Assembly (NCBI RefSeq): GCF_001949145.1
Contig: NW_019091468.1
Coordinates: 590,245-650,244, forward strand
Origin: Acanthaster planci
Taxonomy: Eukaryota > Echinodermata > Asteroidea > Valvatida > Acanthasteridae
Length of the DNA stretch: 60,000 bases
Direction: 5' to 3'
Shown: one piece after another, positions 35,822-45,036 of the stretch
How positions within the stretch are numbered: the stretch's first letter is position 1
Layout: each line of letters starts with the position of its first letter
The notes under the pieces: generated by a model
What the model saw: the letters and a program-made list of their open reading frames with translations, nothing else
Told to the model about the DNA's origin: nothing
Database searches by the model: none
Translations under genes and position numbers: made by a program

Positions 35822-36061
35822 TATGACGCAGGGGCCAGAGATTGAGATCCCGGATGTCTTCGATTTCATCAGTGGCAACGGCTCAAAAATGAGACTTTTC
35901 CCATATCCAGTGGGCAATACTGCAAGTGTATCCCCACTGAGAGCATGTTTCAGACACAAAACCTGCATTGGTCGAAGAAAGTTATATTCTGCATTTCGCC
36001 TGGCGTTTCGGCCAAGGCGACCTTCGATTTTAGTTCGTAAAGTCAAATATTGTACGACCAA
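35822..36061 (-). pseudogene. RecQ-like helicase fragment
   Basis: The frame encodes RPMQVLCLKHALSGDTLAV followed by LPTGYGKSLIFEPLP. This is a Q-motif-like start followed by a Walker A of the DExD/H RecQ type (LPTGYGKS). Such LPTGYGKS helicases are multicopy in marine invertebrate genomes, often as transposon passengers (family knowledge). Here no ATG opens the frame (TAA lies just upstream), motifs after Walker A are unrecognisable, and the frame stops soon. It is probably a dead fragment, though one exon of a larger gene cannot be excluded. Confidence 0.55.
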
Positions 36062-36291
36062 CAGCTGCCATTAGGATACGGGAGTTTACATTCAGGCTAG
36101 CCTACCTACCCGACCAGGAATAACCGAACATCAACGGTACCATCCGAGCATGCCGAATATAGTAGACGGGACGGCTTCGGAATATTTCGACTATTTCTGG
36201 AAAACTGGAGGAATTCCTCCAGTCTAGTCTTGGTCGGATCGCGTGAACATTGGATATGGTGTTCTATATGTGCCATCTGGTCGCATTTTTC

Positions 36292-36352
36292 GACGGGCGT
36301 CGCATTGTTTAACCGGCGTCGCATTTTTCGACGGACGTCACATTTTTCGATG
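36292..36352 (+). repeat. 19-bp minisatellite, left block
   Basis: About three to four units of TCGCATTTTTCGACGGGCG with period 19. Units in the opposite orientation abut the gap at 36849-36886. Confidence 0.75.
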
Positions 36353-36444
36353 ATAAATTTTAACTTCGACCTCCACACAGCCCATTTGAAGCAAGATATT
36401 TGATGGAGAGAACCCCCACCTTTGTTTTGGTCATTGTTTGATCG

Positions 36445-36575
36445 GAATCTCAGGAATTCTTTACAGACTTCTACTTCTAGGGGGATGTGTTAGGTAACAA
36501 TAGTCTACAGTGTGTATAGGGATTGGACAGGTAAGGGGGGTACCCCTCCGTCCCATATCTTGCCTGGTATAACAC
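36445..36575 (+). repeat. dispersed repeat (GTATAGGGATTGGACA), copy 2
   Basis: Plus-strand partner of 14140-14262: GGGGGATGTGTTAGGTAAC then TGTGTATAGGGATTGGACA and GGTACCCCTCCGTCCCAT. Confidence 0.65.
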
Positions 36576-36848
36576 AGCCTGTAGCCTACATGCTGTAGCC
36601 TCCGACCTGAGTAAAAATGTATACGTTGCTATAACCACAACATGCTTTCAGCGAGGTGAACTTCCACGAATAATTGGGTTCATTAAAGGCCTGTTAATTT
36701 ATTTACATACAGTTAATCGACGCATACATGCTAATTTAGCCGTGTCCATAATCATTAAAAATATGTACGCATATCTTTAGAATCCAAGTCAACAACGTCA
36801 GGTCCAGCTGGACCAAGGTTGACTATTGGCTTATTCACAATGAAAGGC

Positions 36849-36886
36849 GGCGCCCGTCGAAAAATGCAACGCCGGTTGAAAAATGC
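36849..36886 (-). repeat. 19-bp minisatellite, inverted block at gap edge
   Basis: GCCCGTCGAAAAATGCAACG and CCGGTTGAAAAATGC are the reverse complement of the unit at 36292-36352. The array runs into the gap. Confidence 0.75.
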
Positions 36887-37348
36887 NNNNNNNNNNNNNN
36901 NNNNNNNNNNNNNNNNNNNNNNNNNNNNNNNNNNNNNNNNNNNNNNNNNNNNNNNNNNNNNNNNNNNNNNNNNNNNNNNNNNNNNNNNNNNNNNNNNNNN
37001 NNNNNNNNNNNNNNNNNNNNNNNNNNNNNNNNNNNNNNNNNNNNNNNNNNNNNNNNNNNNNNNNNNNNNNNNNNNNNNNNNNNNNNNNNNNNNNNNNNNN
37101 NNNNNNNNNNNNNNNNNNNNNNNNNNNNNNNNNNNNNNNNNNNNNNNNNNNNNNNNNNNNNNNNNNNNNNNNNNNNNNNNNNNNNNNNNNNNNNNNNNNN
37201 NNNNNNNNNNNNNNNNNNNNNNNNNNNNNNNNNNNNNNNNNNNNNNNNNNNNNNNNNNNNNNNNNNNNNNNNNNNNNNNNNNNNNNNNNNNNNNNNNNNN
37301 NNNNNNNNNNNNNNNNNNNNNNNNNNNNNNNNNNNNNNNNNNNNNNNN
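36887..37348. other. assembly gap (462 N)
   Basis: The gap starts inside the 19-bp minisatellite, so it probably contains more of that array. Confidence 0.99.
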
Positions 37349-37680
37349 TAGAGTAGACAGAATAATCGGGTCTGGTATCCAGACTAGAAGCATGGTGCGT
37401 ACCCTCGTAAACGCTTGCTGTATAGACCTTTTTCCTGTGATGTCACAAATCGTACTGGACCGCGATGTGTTGTGATGGTAATGAGTGAATAGTGTCGTGC
37501 TTATATTTCCCACGGTTCGCAGTAAAGCTGGAAATTATTGTCTTGTAAAGTCGAATAACACATAGTGTGTGGGTCAATGAGCAGGTGTGTTATGTAATCT
37601 GGAATGCCAGGATGGGAGTTTTAAAGGGGGTCAATTGTGCAGATGATTAGTTCTAGCGAGCACACCCATATCCCAATACG

Positions 37681-38101
37681 ACGCTTTTAGCGTCGATCTG
37701 CGCACTTCCGCGTTTGAAAACGAGGCTGTATGTGTCAGCTTCAATTCTTAATACGATCAGACGATTGAAAGTAAGGAGTCAAGACACAAAAATACATAAA
37801 GGTATGTTAAATTCAGACTTTTTAGGCTGCAAATTTTTGTAGAAGAGTCTTTCAGGATGACTTGACACATAATATCAAAAGAAAAAATAACGGCAATTTA
37901 CCGTGAACTAACATACCTGCGATGGTCGTTTATCTTGTGCAGTGGGCGTGGTTTAAACTGAAGTGGCGCCACATTTACGAACCGGATACTGCACGTACTG
38001 TGTCGACTCCGCGGGCGCGCGCGACGATGTTCAACACAGCTGAGCCTCGGTTTCGAAGCGGATATGCGCAGACGGCGCTAATGTGAAATCCATCTATACC
38101 G
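37681..38101 (-). repeat. 350-bp dispersed repeat, copy 2
   Basis: Reverse-complement partner of 23553-23882. This copy has about 80 bp extra in the middle (about 37785-37910). Confidence 0.8.
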
Positions 38102-39903
38102 GTAGAATTATTAGGTGAAGTCCAACACCAGCACAGAGGGGACCGCTGACAGTTTTTGGACACAGGTTTCCAGAGCATTTTTGAAATTTTTTCTCTGGTT
38201 TTTCCTGGACGTCGTGGTCTCCAATGAAGTGATTCTAAAATATGAATAAAAGATGTGATCAGTAGAGTACCGGATACATGGTTTTGCTTGCAAACGGTAC
38301 TATGTATTGTTTAAAATTAAGGACAACATAAGAGAGTTGCTGTACAATTTGTATTTGCAAACTCTGGTACGCAGACAGGATATCGCCAAATCAAAATGAG
38401 AGATTTGGTTTAGTGTTTTATTGTGTGTGTAAAGAGAAGACGGCAATCGTTCTATTCAAGATAAACTAGTCAAGCATGCAGCGTTCGTACGTGTGCTTGT
38501 ATATGTTGAAGCTGCCCCATGTACATGTATGTTTCACCCCTATTCAACGTGTGGAAATTAACAAGTATGACCGTGGACGGCGGTTACTTGACCGGACCCT
38601 CGTGAACCATACGGAAATGCTCTGTTGAGCCTTCTCGTTTTGACGACTTCGTTGCACAAAGTTAACAAATGATCACATTGAAACTCTTTGTATGTGCTCG
38701 AGAAGGCTTAAACCGAATAAAACACTACAGAATCTTGAAAAGAAATGCTACAAAAATATGAAATTTAGCATCAAAGTGGTTGCTAAGATAAATCATTACC
38801 ATTTTCAATCGATCACTTGGTCTTTTTTCCACTAAATTTCTCAATTTTTGAAGTTTTCCCAGAACAGTGAGACACTGCATACGACAGGCCAGAATCTCAA
38901 CTACACAATATAATCAGTTTAATGTAGCTGGATTTTTTGTTCGACTTTCATGAGTTATATAACTTTATAATATTCTTCTGCGCAGCACGATCTATACGTT
39001 TAAATGCCAAAACTGATCCAGCCGGATACCGTGCACGTTACACTGCGGCCTGTCACGCGTACCGCGGCGTGCACGTACAATGTACATGTACATATTTGCA
39101 CATGGAAGTTTTCGACGGAGCCGGTGTACATGTTCATGTGGTTCCGTGCGTGTGTGGTAGGCCTATATCTACATATAAAACTGGGGATATAATCTGTGAA
39201 TTCAACATTTTCCTGACAATTTTATAATGACAGATATACCTCGGTTTCAATAATAAACTTCATGTTAACAAACTGTACTTTTGTGTTCGTCTTTCGTTCC
39301 CAAGTCACTGAATTCTTACGCTTGCAAGGCCGTAAGATTATGCGGGATGAACGGAACCGGTACTGAGCTGGGTCGATATGCAAACGGGACCAGTCGGGAA
39401 GAGAAAAAATCTAGCGCAAATCTAAAACGTTCACACTTTTCTCCACCACAACCCACTTTTGAAAACTTCAGGAAAACCGCGAATTGTTTGTTTCGAGCCT
39501 TCAAAAATTGCAACAAAACGTAAACCTACCGCTTACGAGAAAAGCTTTTCACAAAAATTACTAGTTTTGACCACTCTGGTGCTATTTCTCAATTTTATTT
39601 TCACATAACACGATCGGAAAAGGCCTTATCTTGCCTTGAAAATATTTTCGGCAGAAATTTTTATTTCCAAAAAGTGAATATAAGACGTAAATTTCAGGAA
39701 ATGAGGCAGCTGCTAGCTTGGCACGAATTCCCATGGCCCTCATTACGCATGCAAATGACCCTAAAAACGGGACATGCGCAGTTACTAATTTTCCTCTGAA
39801 ACATACGTGGCCCGTAGGAATATATGCAATCACCGTGGCCGGCCAAGGCGGTCCACACGTGGGTGGTATTGTTTACATTTAGCGCAATCCAGTGACGTGG
39901 GCG

Positions 39904-39910
39904 ATAAAAG
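39904..39910 (+). promoter_or_regulatory. possible TATA-like box of glycosyltransferase-like gene
   Basis: ATAAAAG lies about 250 nt before the ATG at 40157. Weak, based on sequence and position only. Confidence 0.2.
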
Positions 39911-40156
39911 TCTATAGAAGCGGCTACGGAAACTGCTTGTGCAGTTGACGACGTGGTCTAGGCTAACTCAGGCCCCACACCAAGCGCGGAAAGGGCGTCT
40001 TTTGTTTTAAAAAGTAGGACCTGCAGGTTGAAACGCTTTCCACTGAAGTGAAACTCAGATTTGGGGGGTGTATGGGCGTAACATTTGATCAGCGGAGGGC
40101 AAAATCGAAGTCGCAGATCGACATTCAAAGTGTACGTATTTCACAGTCTTGTCTCG

Positions 40157-41598
40157 ATGGACGATTACAAGAAACAGGATGGGATGGCCTGCTGTGTTCA
40201 TCCGAAACCAGTAGTGCCCATGTGCACCAGCGGGCGGGAATGGCAGACCAGCTACATCTCGGTTGGGACAAGTCGGAGAGCAGTGTTCGTAGGTATGGTT
40301 TTGATTGTCGCCACGCTCCTTGGAGTTCCGTTGAAATTTTCTCCAGCGCCAACTACCATGGTGCACAACGTGTTATCAAAAGCAGCTTCCAGCATCCGCG
40401 AGCACGGCACAGCAGAGTTGCCACACGCTGCGCGCAACCGGTCATCAAGGCAGGAGACCGACGAATAATTGCCCCGAATCGGAACATTTCCCCTGTGCCT
40501 CCGAACAAGACTACTCGTCCCGTTTCTAAGACCGTTCTGGCAGTCGCTCGTCAAACCAGTCCAACAGTTCCTCTGAACCAGAATATCCTACCAGTCCCTC
40601 AGAAGGAGGCATCGGTTTCTCAAAATAACGACGCTTCATCTCTGGTCCCTCTGAACGAGAATATTTTATGTGTTTTCAGCGGACGCTGGCCATTTCTGCG
40701 GGTCAATTTTGCGTATATTTATCGCGATCTGAGGAAGAACGAAGGTGTTCTGGACAAAGTTTATTACATTATGGTTCAGTACGACCAGGACACACTATCC
40801 AAGCTGACCAGTCTTACTAGAGAAGCCAACAGCCTCTTGGGAGACAAAGTGTTCGAGTTGCGGTTTCTGAACATGGAAATCTCGAAAAATGAGCGTTACA
40901 TTTCTTTTTATCACCAAATTTTCGAGGAGCTGCTGAAGCACCCCTTTAGGAAGTACATCAAGATGGACGACGACATCGTGTACGTCCACCCAAACGCCTT
41001 CAGGCAGCTGATAGCTCTGCAGAACACCTCCGAGTGCTTCATTCACTTTGCCAATATCGGCGGTGCTAACTGGCGGTGCAGTTACATTCACCAAGAGATG
41101 GGTATCTACAACGACGTGGCCATCAACCCTAAAAAACTCACATTCCAATTTCACCCGAATGCCGACTGCGGATGGAAGTCACCTGATTGCGCCGAGGTCG
41201 CGATGAAAGGATTCCTCCACCACTACAAGGAGAAATCGCTGGATGAGTTCCTCTTCGATGGACGGTATTTGTTGCGGGAGAGAGAGCGCTTCAGCATCAA
41301 TGCGTTCCTGATTGACCTCAGCCTGATCCAGGTGAAAGCCATGCTGGAAAGTGGGCCCATTAACATTGACGATGAACTATGGTGGTCAAAGATATACGCC
41401 AGGAAAGTTAAAAACCCTAGCTGTGTGGTTGGAAAAGCCTTTGTCGTGCATTTCTCCTATTTTACAACCGTTCAAGAAATGGTGGAAAAAAGGGGCTATC
41501 TGAGAAAGTTCGAAATCATAGCTCACAAAGATCTAGCAGCAGAACTCCCGGGCAAATTGCAAACTATTCTTGCGTTGAATTCAACAGTTGATGTGTGA
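40157..41598 (+). CDS. glycosyltransferase-like protein, type II, with frame break
   Basis: The ATG at 40157 opens a frame with a cytosolic N-terminus and a signal anchor (RRAVFVGMVLIVATLLGVPL), flanked by arginines as in Golgi type II enzymes; it ends at a TAA near 40468. The frame ending at 41598 overlaps it and encodes a Pro/Asn-rich stem with repeated VPLN(Q/E)NIL, then a catalytic-type domain. That domain has CVFSGRWPFLRV, the acidic KMDDDIVYVHP near 40965 (DxD-like, as in GT-A enzymes), CGW, and a conserved ELWWSKIYARK near the end. Joining the two needs a one-base change between about 40430 and 40468. This may be a sequencing error, a short unseen intron or a real inactivating mutation. 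Alone, the catalytic frame could start at ATG 40072 but would lack a membrane anchor. I do not recognise the exact GT family; donor and acceptor are unknown. Confidence 0.6.
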
Positions 41599-42244
41599 GG
41601 ATTTAACAGGTAAACAGACTAAAGCAGACTAACTTCCTTGCACGGCACAGACTTTATAACGTTCAACAAATTTCCATGTATTATTTGAATATAGGTTCAT
41701 TTTCCGTGCAGCGAACAGACCAAGACGTGGCCAAAAGTCATGTTTGACGTCAAACCCTTTGTGTAGGTCTGTTGGCCCATTCAACATTGTATGATCAGCT
41801 GGCCTACAGACATTGGCCAAACCTATCGTTGTAAATGTGCAGTGCCGTGTTAATGAAAACCCCCGACAAGGAGGACGGTGTGTGATCCTGTTCCGAGAAT
41901 ATAGCTCTTGAGTCGTGTTCCCGTTGTTCGAGCGCGATAAAAGGGCCGTTTTCCAATATTCAACGTTGTCTCCGTTTCGGGCTTCGTTGGAAATCAAATA
42001 TCCGATTGTGGGCCTGAAGCGTTTAACTTGAATTAAAGTACTGTACAGTAATGTTTGGCTCTTTTGTATCTTACTTGATGTTTTGTGGCACTATCAGACT
42101 TATTATTGCGCTTACAACCTTAAAGTCAGGAAGTAAAAAAAAAACCCAGTTGTAGCCTGAGACGAAGCCCAAGTCGAGTATTGGAAAACGGCCCAAGAAA
42201 CCTGCGTCAAGAACAGGTCGCCCGAACTCAACCTTAAAGCACCA

Positions 42245-42342
42245 AGCTGGACCAAGAGAGGGCGCAATTTTCCTAGCAACGAAGGCACATTTGGCAGGAA
42301 CTTCACGGTGCTAGGAAAATCACGCCCTCTCTTGGTCCAGCT
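42245..42342. mobile_element. GAGCTGGACCA foldback, copy 3
   Basis: AGCTGGACCAAGAGAGGGCG on the left and CGCCCTCTCTTGGTCCAGCT on the right, with inner arms ATTTTCCTAGCA / TGCTAGGAAAAT. Two termini of the family face each other. Confidence 0.75.
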
Positions 42343-42656
42343 CGGGTCCACAGAGGTTTTTCCCGTTACGGCACACGGCAGGCAAAGGCATATCGGTAAA
42401 GCGTACCATGTCCGTGTAGGTGCGTGCATTTTGCAGTCTGGCCGGTATTCCTGACGGCAATTTCATATACCCCAGAATGTTAACAGACTTTGAAGGCGCG
42501 CTCGGTTCGTTTCCGCGCACATCTGTGTAAATTGAACGTTAACCCTAAAAAATCCTGCGACTGAAAATCCTCTATAATCTTTCTTTTGGCCGCGAAATGC
42601 AAGATAGCAAAATAGTGAATGTCATGCGACCCATTTTTCGAATGGAGGCTGACTAT

Positions 42657-42793
42657 TTGCCCAAAGAGAGGCCACAATTTTCCTTGCAACGGCCAAGCTC
42701 CTTTGGTGGCTCACAAACGACTATGAAATACTAACAAAATGAACTCTCCACACAACATGGCTATTTCAAACGACGAAGGGGTGCTTCTGCCCA
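42657..42793 (+). repeat. GAGCTGGACCA dispersed repeat, copy 4
   Basis: Contains AAGAGAGGCCACAATTTTCC, CACAAACGACTATGAAAT and GGGTGCTTCTGC in family order; the first end is diverged. Confidence 0.6.
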
Positions 42794-43264
42794 CGACGGA
42801 TTAGAGTACAGGGTACTTCTTGAAACTGTGGACCGTTGCGAGCCGGAAGACATGAACTTCGGCGAAAGCCCAAACTTAAGCCTTGAAGCAGCAGGACACT
42901 GTGTCCCGCATCTGGGTTTTCGAAATGGTGCTGCAGTCAGACTCTAGAGCGCCTATGCGAAAAGGTACATTTCTTCGACCAAGCATTCTGAATTAGCCAA
43001 TCAGCAGTGTATGCAGTGACGTAACTAGCCTGAAACTTCGAGGGGCACTTGAATGCGCACACAGTTTTTTTCACGAATGCAACTAAGTCGCAGCCGAATT
43101 GCAAATAGTTCATGATTTCAAACGAGGAGGGTGGACGACCTGTGTGGAAGGCAAGGAAATCCGCTAGGGCGCGTGCCCCCCCCCACGTGTTTACGCCGCT
43201 GTGTATCAGCGGTGGAAACAGAGTGGTAACATCGGCTAGTAATTCGACAGATCCATGACATAAC

Positions 43265-44604
43265 CCTGTTCGTCGATGTCGACCAGCTGCATTGCCAGGA
43301 ACTTCAGAATAGGCGCCGGGAGAACACGAAGTACTCAAAGGCACGGAGCTGTATTCAAAAGTTAAAACTCATGAAATAAATTATTCGCGACTCCCTACAC
43401 TGACAGGGTTAGACAAATAGAACCATTCAGTGCAGCCTATGGGGGTACACGTAGCCCTTTGGTAAAACAACAGATATACCTGCACCAGGGCTGCCTGTTT
43501 CGATCAAGTACTTACAGTTAACAACAAAATTGTTCATACCCCTTATAAATTTTAGTTTTTTTGGTGTTTTTATAGAAATGAAAGGTCGGTGCATAATATT
43601 GGAACATAGTTGAATATTTTTAACTGTCAGGTATAAATGACACAAAAGGCTTTGGTTCTCAACAAAGAGAATGCTAAAACTTAAATATTGATAAGGAGTA
43701 TGAATGATATTGTTGTTAAATGTAGGTCCCAATTGCGCCAAACATGTATTATCACTGCCACTGAGAAAAAAACTCATCAAATCGTTACCAAAAATGAACG
43801 TATACGGACCGTGGACTGTTTTCCGGGCAAGGCAGATTAGGGTTTAAGGGAAGTTTTAAATGTTGATTTTTTTGTTTGTTTCTGGCGTGAGAAATGCTAC
43901 ACGAGTATCGCGTGAAATGGTTGAGAGTTGGCAGCCCTTGTGTTGCATGCGTCGTTGAGTAAAAGTACGTGGGCTTGGCCATTGTAATCAGCACCAGTAA
44001 TGGCGGTGGTAAACAGAAGAGACATTTGGTTGGAGTCCTGACAGTGACTGCATTAAGATTCAACGACTGAATTGCTTCGCGCACAAGATACATGATTCTG
44101 AGTCATGTCAGCTTACAACCATCAATAAGCAGTTTGGCAAGTTAAATTTGAATAAAATTTGGTACACTGAGGTATCTGATTGCACATAAACATAACGATT
44201 TGAATTCCCCAAATTAAAGACACTGTTGCAATGCCTCGTGATTTGGGGCAAGCTTTTGCATAGTGACTACCATCTCTGGAATGGACTGGTTCCCTTGTGT
44301 CTTTCTTATCCATTGAGAACAGTGTATTGTTGCAAGGCGTCTCTTATGTAACTAAGCAAAAGCTTGCCCCGAATCATGAGGTATAGCAACAATGTCTTTA
44401 GTATGGAGATTTCAAATTGTTATGTTCACGTAAATTGAAAGAACTCAGCGTACCAGATTTTATTCAAATTGAACTCGCAAAAGGCTTATCATCCGCATCT
44501 TTCTCAGGCCGCCTATATCCACCTTGATCTTGACAGGAATCCCAGGTACACCATCCGGTAAGCGGACATGCACAAACCTAGGAACGTCAGTGCGAAAATA
44601 GATG
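43265..44604 (-). pseudogene. decayed partial copy of SLC46 gene C (exons 2-3)
   Basis: 43265-43348 is an 84-nt copy of exon 3 of gene C (49749-49832) that keeps both acceptor and donor and reads VLRVLPAPILKFLAMQLVD. An in-frame TGA lies at 43335-43337. About 44520-44604 copies the 5' part of exon 2 (ASIFALTFLGLCMS; gene C: ASILALKLLGLCMS) with its acceptor, then loses the frame near the long-TIR MITE that ends at 44478. Flanking intron words also match gene C (for example AAAGTCATCACT near 44710 and 50545; AGAGACATTTGG near 44017 and 50009). Exons 1, 4 and 5 were not found. Confidence 0.8.
44139..44478. mobile_element. long-TIR MITE, copy 2
   Basis: Same family as 26483-26813; inverted ends TTAAATTTGAATAAAATTTGG and CAGATTTTATTCAAATTGAA, with inner AAGCTTTTGCATAG / CTAAGCAAAAGCTT. 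It sits between the two decayed exons of the SLC46 pseudogene. Confidence 0.8.
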
Positions 44605-44796
44605 CTGCAACGTCCATAAAATATCAACCGTTCAGGGAAAATGCCTTTTGAACAATGTACCATAGAGATCAGCAGTTTTGTGCGGAAGCGCAGATAATTA
44701 TTATTATTAAAGTCATCACTGGACAAAGGCTGTTAACTCTTACAGATGAGATTGATTTCACATGGTTTACCAGCAAACCTTCCCTCTTAGGGTTGC

Positions 44797-45036
44797 CAGA
44801 AACTGCGCCTATTAACATCGATGAGCTATGGTGGTCAACGATATACGCCAGGAAGCCTTTGTCTTGCACTTCTCCAATCTCAAAACCGTTCAAGAAATGA
44901 TAGAAATAGGCTATCTGAAGAAGTTCGAAGTCATAGCTCACAAAGATGTAAAGCAGCAGAACTCCAGGGCAAATTGCAAACTATTTTTGGTCTGAATTCA
45001 ATAGGTGATGTGTAAAGATTTATCAGGTAAACACAC
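44797..45036 (+). pseudogene. 3' fragment of glycosyltransferase-like gene
   Basis: Matches 41348-41610 of the gene at 40157-41598. It keeps INIDELWWSTIYARK (parent: INIDDELWWSKIYARK), then needs frame changes to read KAFVLHFSNLKTVQEMIE and GYLKKFEVIAHKD. The similarity runs past the stop into ATTTATCAGGTAAACAC, which shows DNA-level duplication rather than domain reuse. Confidence 0.85.

Larger units (their letters stand above)
33904..40156. other. region with repeats, a helicase relic and a gap
   Basis: Apart from the helicase fragment at 35822-36061 no gene was recognised. Contents include a SINE-like copy (34071-34320), a minisatellite and gap (36292-37348), dispersed repeats (36445-36575, 37681-38101) and AT-rich DNA near 34.8-35.3 kb. 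SLC46 gene B and the glycosyltransferase-like gene diverge across it. Confidence 0.5.
41599..43264. other. 3' flank and repeat-rich spacer
   Basis: No gene was seen. It contains ATTAAA at about 42034 as a possible poly(A) signal, a 98-bp inverted pair (42245-42342) and another repeat copy (42657-42793). From about 43020 it shares words with 49080-49170 downstream of exon 3 of SLC46 gene C. Confidence 0.45.

Noticed and set aside
36755-37513. Open frames across the third gap
   Set aside because: They are produced by the N run and have no coding evidence on either side.
40430-40480. Programmed -1 frameshift in the glycosyltransferase-like gene
   Set aside because: I see no slippery heptamer or following stem; an indel or inactivating mutation is simpler.
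43427-44093. Two minus-strand open frames of 102-117 codons
   Set aside because: They lie in intron-derived DNA of the SLC46 pseudogene and show no motif.
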